Positions 1 through 11,363 of a stretch of DNA of 64,000 nt are shown one piece after another (the first letter of the stretch is position 1; every line of letters starts with the position of its first letter). This DNA is from Leuctra nigra (Eukaryota; Arthropoda; Insecta; Plecoptera; Leuctridae), in the NCBI GenBank assembly GCA_934045905.1, contig OW203773.1, positions 20,943,246-21,007,245 of the forward strand. The letters are read 5' to 3'. Under the pieces are notes generated by a model, which did no database searches, was not told the DNA's origin, and saw only the letters and a list, made by a program, of their open reading frames with translations. A program made the translations under genes and the position numbers.

Positions 1-976
1 TGAGAAATTGAAAAATATTATTTGTACTATTGTGTCAAATTACTATGCATTATGAGAAGGGGTATCTACATCAAATGATTCATTGTTTGGCGTGCTTGTT
101 GGTTTTTACAGCGATCGATTGTCAAAATTTTACCTATTAGCCTTGTAAAACCCGAAGGTTGCACATTATGTGTTAACTTTTTCATAATGTAACTCTTCAA
201 ATGGACCGTTTTGATGTAGATATTCCCCTTGTTACATGGTGTAAGAGTAGGCTCCCGATATTATAAAATCTCAAAATATTATTAATTTTGCCATACGAAG
301 TTTTGCGATATTAGACGGTACCTTTTTTTCTCAGTGTGCCCCTTCATCTCAGTTTATCATTGTACTTAGTGGTACATGGGCAAAGAAATAATCTCATCAA
401 AAAATCACTAATTAATACCTGTAACGACCGTTTTTAAGCAAAATGTTATTTAATAATAAATGTGTTGTTATTATTTTTATTATGTTTTTTTTAAGCGAAT
501 ACGACATTGCATATTTTATCATTACCTAATTTGCTAATTGCAATTGGCAGAGAAATGCTTAGTAATAATTTAATTACTCATGAAAAAGTATGAATATTAC
601 ATACTCTATTTTTGCAGCTATTGGTGAGAGAATGATCATTATTTGATGTCATTTCAGTATAATTCATAAACTACTAAATGTCAGTAACGGGTAGAATATC
701 AAATCGTTTGTTTTCCGATGTTAACTTAGCCTTTAAATCAGTACAAACTAACTCCAAATATATGTCCTCATTTAAATCACTCAGTCAACTGTTAATTTTA
801 CTTTATTCTCTGGTATAATTGCCGACTGTTTTTTGTAAGTAGTTAACTCCATTGCCTAAATTGAGTTCAGTTAAAAAATTACTCGTTTCGTTTGAGTTTG
901 GCCAACAAATACAGAAACTATTGTTTGTATCTTACTGGAATTTGATAGTAGATTTCTGTATGTACCAAATAGCAAG
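1..976. other. AT-rich flank, nothing recognised
   Basis: I see no exon-like open frame, RNA gene or clear repeat structure. The stretch is AT-rich with many stops in all frames. Confidence 0.5.
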
Positions 977-1122
977 GGAATAGAATATACATAAAATGGC
1001 CCCATTCATTTTGGTAATTATGATACAAAATCTTTCACTTTGTCAGCAGTGCTTTTTGAAGTCCGAGATTCCGGAATGGTTAATATCCCCCAAAATTGGG
1101 CCTTTTTATATAGATCCTACTC
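977..1122. mobile_element. Short MITE with GGAATAGAATxTACATAAA ends
   Basis: The left end reads GGAATAGAATATACATAAAA and the right end is its imperfect inverse (TTTTATATAGATCCTAC). A better-preserved relative lies at 33195-33440, and solitary ends occur near 36026, 44735 and 62869. No coding capacity. The superfamily is unknown. Confidence 0.55.
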
Positions 1123-1236
1123 TCTCAGCGTCGACCTTGAGATATCGGAAACCAGTTAATCAATAATCATTTAATTTAATTGTTTCTTTGCTTGTGAATG
1201 ATGCAATGAAACATTTTCCCTCCTGAAAGTGAATTA

Positions 1237-1847
1237 CAGTAAACCCTCATTATTTCGAACTTCAATAATTCGAATTTAGGGTAAATTCGAACTAGGTGGA
1301 TGGTCCCAGTGTTCAGTATAGGCTTTACAATGTTAAATAATTTTGATAAATCGAATTTTAGGTTATTTCGAAATTCGAACTGAATTTTGGTCCCAGCCCA
1401 TGTTATAACTTGCATACAGTTGTTTTAATTCGAACTTTGCAAAAGGATTGACAAAATAATCGCGAACAAACTTCGAAAAAACAAACTCAAACTACACATT
1501 TCCAATGTTTCCAATGGCATCACGTTACAAAGAGAGTAGTCAAACTGCTCTCTGTTGTGTTGGGGTGGGGGAAGTGTAGGTCTAGTCTCTTAAGTATACA
1601 GGTTTGCCTACCCTGGAACACTTGAGGCGGGAATATTCAAACCCATTCAACATTTTGAAAGCATTTGGCCGCGTATATAGTGGGAGTTAGCTTTTGAAGG
1701 CAAAAAATAATGAATCAACATCGCGTTATATCAAATCAATAGGTATGTACTAAAAAAAAATTTTTTTTTTTTTTTTATATTTCGATTTTTTTTAATTCGA
1801 ACTGGGATTTTTGGGTCCCCTGAATTCGAATTAACGAGGGTTTACTG
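1237..1847. mobile_element. Pogo/Tigger-like MITE with TA duplication
   Basis: The ends are inverted repeats starting CAGTAAACCCTC and ending GAGGGTTTACTG, each flanked by TA (1235-1236 and 1848-1849). The subterminal sequence is rich in ATTCGAA. TA target duplication and CAGTAAACCCTC termini are typical of the pogo/Tigger branch of Tc1/mariner. No transposase frame remains in the 611 bp, so this is a non-autonomous copy. Confidence 0.8.
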
Positions 1848-1849
1848 TA

Positions 1850-2782
1850 TAATTTCGTAACCGCTGTTTTCTTACTAAAATGTTACCTCCTATTTGTTGT
1901 GAATGATGGTTGTGTTTACCTACTTCGGTATTTCAGCCCGATGTTTCATGATTGTATTATTTGTAACTACTTTTGACAGCTCTTCTCTTGCCATACTTTA
2001 TCAAGCAGACTGGTTCTTTTCAAAATGCTTCTACTTTTTAGTATTGAAACGTTTTATCGGTAATGAAAATACATTTTCTAATCACAAAATGTTGCTTTAT
2101 TAATTCAAAAACCTACTTTCATGTCTCCTTGAATCCAAATATTTATCCCCAATGTTCCACTATATTTTCAATAAGTATTATTTTATTAAAACTTGGAATT
2201 ATTTGAATGTCCTCAAACTCTGCATCTTCCTATACCTACACAATTGGAAAATTACTCAAATGTACTTGGTTAATTTTCACTAAAAACATTCCTTTTGTTT
2301 TTGGTTTAAACTTAAAATTTCAAACGAATATGCAAATATGATTGGATGAAGACAGATGACTGGTTTATGAATTTGCTTGAAGAAACATTGAAATGGACTT
2401 CCTCCCTTCTACCTCTGAGATAATGTTTTTAAACAGATACATATTTTAAACTTTACTATAAATCATTATCAATAAGTCATGCATGGTTTGAATTTTGAAA
2501 TGATTAACTCCACTTCGTCAAGATTTTAGTATCATCGAGAGCTACTGCGTTTCGCTACTCCAAGTTTCAGACATTGGGACGTCATTGGTGTAAAAATAGA
2601 AAAGATTCTAGTCCTATGTGGGGCTTGCATCAACCCGGTTGCTATGGTTACAGACCTCAATCTAGTTTATTTCAATGGGAGACACCCAATTTATCAATGT
2701 AAAAAGTTAGATTTATGGGCAGCGTGTCGTAATTATTCCACTGAATGCGCAAGCGTTCCCACATCAATGGAGCCTTGCAATC
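1850..2782. other. AT-rich DNA, nothing recognised
   Basis: The 66-codon frame at 1903-2103 has no recognisable domain, splice context or compositional bias and looks like chance. A fragment near 2348 resembles the dispersed repeat seen at 8745-8960 and 12835-13200. Confidence 0.4.
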
Positions 2783-3210
2783 AATAGGGAAGTCTCGTGA
2801 AGATTAGAATTCAGAATAATATTTATTTTATGAAAGTTGAGATGTTGCTGAACACAGATGTGGTATTATTTTTGTTGTTGGACGAATAGTTCTCATGTAA
2901 TTAATTTACAAAGTTAGATAGATCTCCTCTCATTTAAAAACAGGAAAATTGGCAATGACATCACAGTTTGCTATATTGCCATGGCAACAAGGGAATCCCC
3001 ATGTCAACACAAAGTTCAAGACTTGGAAATGACATCACAGTTCTGATTCTTGTTAAAGGCCGTTTTTCCCGCCAAAAATCATATGATATTTGAACTCGAT
3101 TTTTATGAATGAAAATTTAAGATTTCACAGGTAATAAGTGTATTTGACATTATTATTTGTGTTTATTTATAGAAATTTACTAGAATAAAATTTCATGAGA
3201 CTTCCCTATT
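2783..3210. mobile_element. TIR element with AATAGGGAAGTCTC ends
   Basis: The left end AATAGGGAAGTCTCGTGAA is mirrored at the right end by TTTCATGAGACTTCCCTATT. The 428-bp interior carries GCCATGGCAACAAGG and TTCCCGCCAAAAAT blocks shared with 41402-41795 and with the palindrome at 30030-30260. No open frame. It is a non-autonomous element of uncertain superfamily. Confidence 0.7.
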
Positions 3211-3426
3211 CTCGTCACACCGGCTTTTTATTATTATACCTACCTATGTATTTGTTTCCATGAAACGAATACGATATTCAGCCATATTCGTCTGCTGTTC
3301 CATATAACCTATTGCTCTTCCATTACAACCATTGTTTTTGTTCTTCCATGACCTTGACTTCTACGTATTGTTAATCTCTGCCATTGACAGACCACGATTA
3401 TCATCAGCCGTGAAGGCCTATACAGC

Positions 3427-4153
3427 CAGGGGCAGATTACCCATTAGGCTACTTAGGCTATAGCCTAGGCGCCATCTTCCAGGGGGCGCCACGGCGTCAA
3501 ATAAATGACAAACTATGATAAATATATGAAATCATAAAAAAAAACTATCAACACGAGGTATTATGAAAATGTAGTATGACAATAGTTAGGTACTGTAGTA
3601 TTTTTTAGGTACCTATATCCTTCATCCAGATTTTTGAGATTTGCATTTATTTATTTATCCACATTGTATAAAAATAGTTAGTTATTTAATTAATTTAAAT
3701 TATGTAATTGTAATTTATTATTGATTAGTAAACTGGATTTTATAGTCAACCATGTTTATGGACAGCCGTCAATAAATTGATTTTCTCTCTAGAATGGAGA
3801 GAGATGAATATTTCCCCCCACGCAAGAGGTAGGGTTCTTAACTTGAGGTATATTACAATGATTTAGATAGAAAAATACGCGATTTCCTCGCTCTAGATTC
3901 ACTCAGAAAGTTTATAAATTCTAAAAAAAAGCCCTACTTCTTCATTCTCGCGGGTTAGACATCCGATTTTAGGATGTTTCTGTGAATTCAACCATGTATT
4001 AATTCATGATTCGACGTCGTTCAGTGATTTCTTAGAGAAAAAAGAACAGAAATAGACACGGTTCAATTGTTTCCTATCTTTTGGGCGGAGGGGGGAAGGG
4101 GGGCGCCTTATGTGCTAGCCTATAGGGGCGCCAAACAGTTTAATCCGCCCCTG
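3427..4153. mobile_element. Non-autonomous hAT element, 727 bp
   Basis: It starts CAGGGGCAGATTA and ends TAATCCGCCCCTG, an inverted pair with one mismatch. It is flanked by an 8-bp target duplication with one mismatch (TATACAGC at 3419-3426, TAAACAGC at 4154-4161). Subterminal GGCGCC blocks repeat inward from both ends. CAGGGGCGGATTA-type ends and 8-bp duplications are diagnostic of hAT transposons. No transposase frame is present. Confidence 0.85.
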
Positions 4154-4161
4154 TAAACAGC

Positions 4162-5156
4162 GGTGGTCGAACCTGGGTCTACGAGACAACGGCTACACTC
4201 AACTTACTCTGATTTTGAAGTCACTTCGCGAAGTAAACATTCGATCATGGTCGTAACGTTTGTACAATTCAGTTTACAAATAGTGACACAAAATTATTAT
4301 GAGAGGTAATTCTTTAGTCGACCTTAGATAAACACCATCTTTTACAATATTTGTGCCCAAACTAAAATCGGAAATATCTCTATAGATGTTCCATGAGTTT
4401 GGGGACTAATATTGTCTTTATAAGTTTGTTTTTTAAGATCAAATGAAAAATTCTAATTATTTTCACATATTTCATTAATTGAATGGTTCAATTAAAAAGT
4501 TCTAACGATATTTAGTAAATATTATTTCCAATGTTTACCTAAATAAGTATGCATCATATATTTTTTTTTCTCCTTCCGAGTTGATGCCAATAAAATAATA
4601 ACATTTTGGGCAGCAACATAAAACCATTTTACTATCGTATCACTATCACTATCATTACTATCATTACTATCATTTTAATATCACTATCGTATCCACAATG
4701 TCCAGTTTAATATAAAATTAGAGAGTATAAGCTTTTGTAATTAATTTAGCTAAGAAACTTAAAACTTTGATTTCAAATTTGTCAATGAGAGAGAGTCTTT
4801 GAGTGGGCACGCTTGATGGTTGCAATTTGCATGTGTTAGAAAGTAATACAAAATACAAACAGGCGATATTCAGACGAAGTATAGTCTGATCTTCCATATA
4901 ACCTACAATTACAATTAAAAATAAAAATAAAATAAATATGGCATTTTTAAGTTTTTTTTTATTTGAGTGTGCTGCATTATGCCAATATATATTTTCTATA
5001 TCCTTTGATGGCCTTATTTGAAAAGTAATACTAATAAGTAATAAGAAAAAAATTAGAATAAGAAACTAATACATATTAATAATACTTAATAATAATGTTT
5101 GCATATTCTCAGTAGCAGATTCTGATTGCATGTCTACAGAGTTGAGGAAACAGATA
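4162..5156. other. AT-rich DNA with a short ATCACT microsatellite
   Basis: Only an impure CACTATCATTACT-type microsatellite at about 4636-4690 stands out. I recognise no gene. Confidence 0.45.
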
Positions 5157-5551
5157 CCCCATAAAAAACACTTCGTGTAAAAATACCAGCCAAGTCTCTA
5201 CTAAAAAAAAATATATGAAATCTAAAAATTCTGCACTGAAAAGTAATGATATCAAAAAATTTGCCAAGTCAAAACTTTATTTGAAAATCAAAAAATACTT
5301 GGCGCATCGTGTATATTAATAGCTTAGAAGTATAGGCCAGATATAAAATATACATAAAATATACAAACATATAGTAGACCTAAAATGCCCTAAAAAATCG
5401 ATGCGCCAAGTATTTTTTGATTTTCAAATAAAGTTTTGACTTGGCAAATTTTTTGATATCATTACTTTTCAGTGCAGAATTTTTAGATTTCATATATTTT
5501 TTTTTAGTAGAGACTTGGCTGGTATTTTTACACGAAGTGTTTTTTATGGGG
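5157..5551. repeat. Foldback of copy A
   Basis: CCCCATAAAAAACACTTCGT at the left is mirrored by the exact inverse at the right, and complementarity continues almost to the centre around 5330-5370. Arm-specific markers AAAAGTAATGATATC and GATATCATTACTTTT match each other. Confidence 0.9.
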
Positions 5552-7023
5552 ATATCACTCCTTTTTTTAGTTTATTCTATAACAACTTGTGACACATATA
5601 AAATGAACAATTACTAAATTCTTTTAAAAAATCATCACCCTTTACAATTTCGTTACCACTAATGAATAGCAGCGTATGGTCCTAAATAATTGCTTTAAAT
5701 GATCTTTCACGAAGAATAGCAAAGGTTTCATTCCAATCAGTCAACCCAGTTCCGAGATATGGAAACACTTCGGTTTTCAAAATGGCTGCTGAACTTTCTG
5801 CAATGCCACATAGAATTTATTTCTATAAATGATGTGTATCATTTTAAGCTTTCTGAATATGTATTTATTGTATAGGAGGGAATTATAATAATTTATACAT
5901 TTGAATGACGTCATTTCCGGTCTCATAAATAGGAAAATTCTATTTGTACTGTTCATATTCCATAGAGATGGCCTTCCGAATCGTTTGGCGCTAGTTTCAT
6001 ACCGATTTGTCTACCAGTTTTTGAGATATGACGTTACTTCCGGTTTAAAAATGGCGGCTGAAATCTCTGACCCCTTGAAGTATATTTGAAACATGATAAC
6101 AATTTTATAAGCTGTCTCAAATAGTATATTTATTGCATCAAAATAAAAATTTGTGAGATTATTAAAATGTGTGACGTCATTTCCGGTTTAGGTATAAGAA
6201 ACTGCAAATATTATTGATGATAATACATAAAGTTGACCGTCTCAATTGTTTTGCGCTGGTTTCGTTGAAATCTATTTAGCCGTTATTGAGATATGATGTC
6301 ACTTCCGGTTTCAAAATGGCGGCTTCCGGTTAGTTTTATAACAAGTCACATGAGACGTCAAAAGTACATACGTTACATAAATATCAAAATAATCGGATCA
6401 ACCTTTGTTGCCAAAAAGCCAATCGATGATTTTCAAATTTCATTACGTCATTTCCGGTTTCTTTAACATAATGTTTAGTCTTTTGCTACTTATCATGCAT
6501 AAAGATGACCGTCTGGATCGTTTGGCGCAATTTTCGTTCCAATCGGTCCAGCCGTTGACGAGATATGACGTCACTTCCGGTTTCAAAATGGCGGCACAAA
6601 AAATTTATGGGGTGAAGGTTAAATCAGACGCCAAAAGTGCACACGTGGTAAAAATGTGGGATCAATCGGTTCAGCCGTTTAGGCTGTGGCCTGTTTACCG
6701 GATTTAAATTCCAGGAGACTACTACTACTACTACTACTGAGATTATTATTATTATGAAAACCGCCCTAAAACACTGTTTTCACGGCCCTCTAGCGCGCAA
6801 AGGGCGTGACCTATTGTTCCCAAATTTGGTATATGTTGTAGGGTGGGCCATAGCTCGAAATTAAGATATATCGCAACAATGTGAGATTTTCCAATTTTAA
6901 GATCCAGTAGGCCGAAAATGCCACTTTGATGCTTACAGTAAAAGTGGGTTTGCTCCAGCCTTTTTAAATGAGTGTGTGCGCGCGCCGTACGACTTGGCTG
7001 GCGTGGAGCGACCGCTCCACTAG
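5157..7023 (+). mobile_element. Composite foldback/Helitron-like element, copy A
   Basis: This is the most complete uninterrupted copy of a family also found at 16473-18709, 48721-50021 and 57312-60894. In order: a ~395-bp foldback (5157-5551) with near-identical arms; a tandem array of roughly 270-bp units (5552-6715) carrying TGACGTCA, TTCCGG and ATGGCGGC motifs; a CTA/ATT microsatellite (6717-6757); and a conserved ~245-bp tail (6778-7023) ending in a GGAGCG-ACC-GCTCC... hairpin followed by CTAG. The tail shares GACTTGGCTGG with the foldback, which supports one unit. Hairpin plus CTAG recalls Helitron 3' ends, but the foldback 5' end is not canonical and no Rep/helicase is encoded. Confidence 0.7.
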
Positions 7024-7367
7024 ATTATTTCAAGCTATAATTAAACTGACCACCTTCTTCAATCACATCTCAATTATTTTCCCTTCACTGCCGTTCGAAA
7101 TGCAAATTGTCGTTCAATCTGTGCCGACAAAACCGATCAAATAATACAAACAAAATACAGAACCAGATATGTAATTATACTTTTGGTCAGCAGTCAAATG
7201 AGGAGCTCCATTTCAAAATGCAACTTGTCCAAAAACATTGACCAGCGATAAACGCGATTTTCTATTGACATTAGATTAGCATGGAAGTGATACGAAATCC
7301 TGTGTTTACATAAGGTTCGAGTATATTCGAGTACATTCATAAGGTACATTCGAAGGTTGTGAGTGGT

Positions 7368-8354
7368 CAGGGACGACGCTAGGATTTTTATACAGGGGGG
7401 GCCTAGGTAGGGCAATAAACTTTGTAGGGGGGGCAAACGTATTTTTACATGTAGGTATATTTTCATATTGTGGCGTGGGGATTAGGCGCGTAGGAACTAA
7501 ATTTGCAAGGGGGGGGGGATATTGTGTAAAATAACTTGAGCTGGAGATACTAGTGTTTACGAAGACAATGGGGGGGTTTGGGGGGAGGAACCCCCAGTAA
7601 AATGCAGGTCCGGGGCGCACAGCCCCGGAAAATTTTTGAATTTCAGACATCAATTTGGTGCATTTCTATGCGATTTTAACACTTTTTAAGCACTTTTCTT
7701 CTTGACACATAAATATATAAGTACATAGGGAGGGGTAGAATCAGAAAATTCATTAATTCATTAATTCCCCCCCCCCTTCCTAAGCGCCTGGTGGGGATAA
7801 TTAAAAAAACTGAAGCCTTCAAAAAATTATCCCTACACTAATTTTTATGAACAATCCTCCCACCATTTTTCGTCCCTTACCATTATAAGACTCTCCACTT
7901 TTTCCACAGCCACCTTCACTCCACTCATCCACTTCGTTCGCGGTCTCCCTGCCTTTCTTTTCCCTCCCATTGCTGCTCTATCTGCCTTCCTTCTCGGTAT
8001 TCCTCTCTTGTCCCATCCCTTTTAATCGACCAAACCATTTCAATCTCTCCTTTCCTAATTTGAAACTTAGAGTCTCCATTGCAAGATCTTTCCTATCTTT
8101 GAGCTCCGTATCTTATCCAATTTTTGTCAACCCTGCTAACTTCATTATGTCTGGCATACGAAAGTCGGCTATTTGCAAAACATTGTCAGCTGAAGTTTTA
8201 TTTGATAATTTGAACAGTGCAAAAAAATTGAAGAAAAGTATAGACTTTCAAGATATTTATTTTCCCACATTTGGTTTGGTGGGGCACAAGGGGGGGCCGG
8301 CGAATGTTTGGGGGGGCCGTGGCCCCCCCAGGCCCCCCCTTAGCGTCGTCCCTG
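7368..8354. mobile_element. Non-autonomous hAT element, 987 bp, exact 8-bp TSD
   Basis: The ends CAGGGACGACGCTA and TAGCGTCGTCCCTG are perfect inverted repeats, flanked by an exact 8-bp duplication TGAGTGGT (7360-7367 and 8355-8362). The subterminal regions are strings of G on the left and C on the right, a layout shared by fragments at 21960-22020, 27765-27830, 31130-31200 and 42590-42660. The duplicated octamer belongs to the tRNA-like head of a SINE, so the hAT landed inside that SINE. Confidence 0.88.
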
Positions 8355-8362
8355 TGAGTGGT

Positions 8363-8640
8363 TAACGCTCTGAACTTGTATTCCGGAGGCCCGGGTTCGA
8401 TTCCCGCGGCCGTCCTTCCTGACTGGGGTTTTTTCGTGGTTTTCCCTCAGTCGACAGGCAAATGCTGGGAAGGTACCCTACTAATAGGCCACGACCGCCT
8501 CCTTCCCACCTTCCATCCTTACCTACTCTTCACCATCATCTCCCAATCATCATCATAATCATTCATCCGTCGCCATTAGCCTCGCTGCAGAACAGTGCGA
8601 CGTTAAGCCCCAGACAAAAAAAACTATCAGGCTGCGTAAA
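8363..8640 (+). mobile_element. tRNA-derived SINE (head interrupted by hAT)
   Basis: Pol III promoter-like boxes are visible: GGTTAACGCTCTG (A box, rebuilt across the hAT insertion) and GGGTTCGATTCCC (B box). The body runs through GCTGGGAAGGTACC, GGCCACGACCGCCTCC and TCGCCATTAGCCTCGCTGCA and ends near GTGCGACGTTAAGCCCC. Minus-strand relatives sit at 32185-32372, 50651-50800 and 51707-51860. A short head remnant lies left of the hAT at about 7345-7367. Confidence 0.8.
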
Positions 8641-8744
8641 CATTGTTGCTCTTCGTGTGGATATTTTCCCCTGTCACAGAAAAAAATAAGCAAAATGGAC
8701 AAGTTGCATTTTGAAATGTAGCTCTTAAATGACAAGTCAGTTAG

Positions 8745-8960
8745 CATGTACTACCTTAGAGGCAGAGGGTCGGAAGTCCATTTTCTCTATTTTGAATTGC
8801 TTTTGAATGATGTAATTTATCTCTATCAATAGTCATTTGACTGATGTGAACAAATACAGTTACATTGAAGTATTCTCTTACACAATGACTCATGTCTCCA
8901 TTACAAATGCATGAAGCTAGAATTACTTGTTCTTGAGCTCACCTCGAGAATGATTGTCAT
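8745..8960 (+). repeat. Dispersed SINE-like repeat, copy 1
   Basis: It begins near TTAGAGGCAGAGGGTCGGAA and continues through CATTTGACTGATGT, GAAGTATTCTCTTACACAAT and ATGTCTCCATTACAAATG to a TGAGCTCACCTCGAGAATGA end. Copies with the same block order lie at 12835-13200, 13890-14105 and 39945-40580. GGGTCGGAAGTCC could be a decayed B box, so it may be a tRNA-derived SINE; that is inference. Confidence 0.6.
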
Positions 8961-9615
8961 TTCTTCCGACCTTAGTCAGAGTATTAATCTTTAAAACTGC
9001 GAGTCATCAACAGTCGCTGCAGGAGAGGGGAATGAGAAGGCTGCACGATCTATTCGCACTCCAAGGTTACGGTTCAGTCGGTGCAAAACACTCGAACAGT
9101 GCGTGCGTCATTATAATAAGTAATAACACGTGCGTTTAGTGTTAAAGTGAAGTGTTTTCGTACTGGATTATTTACGCTAAGTGCAACGCGTTGATGAGTG
9201 AGCAGCGATAGCGATATAAAGGTACTTAAGACCCCCCTTCAAAGTGAAAATTGTCATATTTATGGATGTGTTACATGTTCAAGGAAATCTCCCGCAAAAA
9301 TGGAGATAATTTCATTATCTTTGCGTCAGAATAATGTTGAAAGATTGACGAATCTTCCTACGCTATTTTTTTTAATCGAATTATTATTATTTGCTTACCC
9401 CCAAATTTACAAACAACCCTTACATTTTAGAAAAACTGTGTTTTTTTAGTGATTTATTGCGTCTCTCACAGAACGAGTATCATTGTTTTGCAAGTGCTTG
9501 ACCAAAGAGACATCTTTTGGGAATCTACATAAAAAAATCAGGTCAATCGGAGACATATTGACCGGACAATATTTGAATAAGTATTCGATTATCTTGGGCA
9601 ATTCTGACGAACAGC
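8961..9615. other. Unassigned DNA between repeats
   Basis: A GTGCAACGCGTTGATGAGTG string at about 9180 resembles the terminal hairpin of the CTAG-ended Helitron-like family at 11364-12412, probably a fragment. No gene is recognised. Confidence 0.35.
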
Positions 9616-9775
9616 ACTGGGATCGTGTAACTTCTGTCCACACTCGATCGACATCTCTTATGGGAGAATAACATTGCAACGTCATAGTCGATCGACTACA
9701 AAGTCGAGTCAATGCTAATCTCTCATAAGAGATGTCGATCGTTTGTCCAGCAAAGTTACACGATCGCAGTGCTGG
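9616..9775. repeat. 160-bp foldback (MITE-like)
   Basis: GCACTGGGATCGTGTAACTT at the left is inverted as AAGTTACACGATCGCAGTGC at the right, and an inner ATCGACATCTCTTATG block is mirrored too. It has a hairpin MITE shape without coding potential. Confidence 0.75.
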
Positions 9776-10297
9776 AAGGAAGTTCTGGTTACACTGAGAG
9801 CTAAATTTTGACTTGCCCTCTCGGTGCAACATAAAAATATCTGATGAACAAATACTTTGAAATAAATATTTACACGCACTGAAACGTAAAGCAAACCCAG
9901 ATCAAGTTGAAGTGGCTTTTTTATCAATCGTTTTAGACAGAAAAGAGATTATCGTGATAAGAAGTCCACATGTTAGTGGCCGATTTGGATGACAATTTGT
10001 AAAATAGAAGATAATGTTTGTCTTGAGGGCCTGATATGATTTTTTTTTACAATCTGCGCAGGCTTTCGATTAAACTTGGCGTAAAGTTACATGTTTGCGA
10101 GATTTCAAATCGATCGAAGAAATTGTGTTTCCTTCATTGTGATGTCAAACAAAGGCATAATCTCAAAACTTAGAACCTATCAGCTTCGTAACAATTGAAT
10201 AATGTAAAACAAGTTACAGTATTGTTGGAATGACGAAATTTGGATAGGTATTTCAAGCAATGGATTATAAAATCTGCAAATTTGAATGATTCACCAT
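9776..10297. other. AT-rich DNA, nothing recognised
   Basis: No open frame with splice context, no clear repeat. A short segment (TTGTAAAATAGAAGATAATG, about 9995) resembles part of the Helitron-like family interior near 48135. Confidence 0.35.
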
Positions 10298-10370
10298 AGC
10301 TCATTGGTATAGAGCATTATAGAGCGGCAATCTAAAGGTCGTGCGCTTGAATCCCGACAGCTGCCAAATC
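10298..10370 (+). repeat. tRNA-like fragment (SINE head or pseudo-tRNA)
   Basis: TAGCTCATTGGTATAGAGCA resembles an A box/D arm and CGCTTGAATCCCGAC a B box/T arm at about the right spacing. An acceptor stem is not evident and the arms pair poorly, so a functional tRNA gene is unlikely. Confidence 0.55.
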
Positions 10371-10667
10371 TTATAAATTTGAAGTTCATATACTTACCTA
10401 AAGTAGAACACTAAATTTAGTTGTAAATAATTATCCCGCGATTATAAAGATTATATTTTATAAAATAAAAATATTTTTTATAATTACTTTACTCATAATA
10501 TTAATACAAAAATACAGAAAATAAACAAAGATTTAAAAAAATGTGAATCTTCCTAAAAAATATATACTTATTTCATTTCAAATTAAATATGAAAGTTATG
10601 GTTCAAGATGATTCATTAAAGTAACAAATTAAACTTTACACAACACAACTTCCTCTAAACATCATAG

Positions 10668-11346
10668 CCCAGTAATTTAAAGCAAAAATTGAGCTGAACC
10701 CACCACTAATTGCAACTGAAGGTTTCAATATATGAATCGATTCAGAAAAATGCCCTCTAAACATATCCAAAATCCTCCCGAATCCGAATGCCGGAAGTAC
10801 TTTTTAATCACTTTTTACATTAAATTTCCATGTTAATTCCATCTTCAAAAAAAAAAAAAAAAAAAAATTTTACTCCGATTTTGACGAAACTTGGCAGAAT
10901 TGTTAACCATCCTAAATAAATGAACACAAATAGCTCTCTTAGCATTTTCCTCTAAATCTCATCGTTTGGGAAGTATGGAGCTCGGAAAACGTGAAATTAC
11001 ACTCAAAGTGGCATAAATCGTTGAAAACTGACTAAAATATGACTTTTCAATGGGCCATATTTCCCATACGATGAGATTTAGAGGAAAATGCTAAGAGAGC
11101 TATTTGTGTTCATTTAGGATGGTAAACAATTCTGCCAAGTTTCGTCAAAATCGGAGTAACATTAAAAAACAATTTGGAAGATGGAATTAACATCGGAATT
11201 TAACGTAAAAAGTGATTAAAAAGTACTTCCGGCACTCGGATTCGGGAGGATTTTGGATATGTTGTAGAGGGCATTTTTCTAAATCGATTCATGTATTGAA
11301 ACCTTCTGTTGCAATTAGTGGTGGGTATAATCACAAAATTACTGGA
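10668..11346. mobile_element. 680-bp foldback element
   Basis: The left arm starts CCCAGTAATTTA and the right arm ends AAATTACTGG. The arms are complementary over most of their length (for example GAAAATGCTAAGAGAGCTAT on the right mirrors AGCTCTCTTAGCATTTTC on the left), around a spacer near 10990-11040. One arm has a poly-A run at 10848-10866 that the other lacks. No coding capacity. Confidence 0.8.
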
Positions 11347-11363
11347 CTATCAATTCCTATTAA

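Larger units (their letters stand above)
7186..8737. mobile_element. TIR element containing nested SINE and hAT
   Basis: The segment 7188-7227 (contains TTTCAAAATGCAACTTGTCC) is inverted with a few changes at 8696-8735, defining an outer element of about 1.55 kb. Much of its interior is later insertions: a tRNA-derived SINE, itself split by a hAT copy. Related ends occur near 13640-13800. The superfamily is not determined. Confidence 0.55.

Noticed and set aside
6405..6707. 100-codon frame with [13 protein letters not shown], also at 5901, 17257 and 49516
   Set aside because: It is the translation of the composite element's tandem DNA units; similarity follows the DNA repeat, with no domain or start context.
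8462..8689. Overlapping frames in both strands at 8358-8747
   Set aside because: They lie in a SINE and hAT border; low-complexity translation only.
10298..10370. Functional tRNA gene
   Set aside because: A- and B-box-like strings are present, but the acceptor stem and T stem do not pair.
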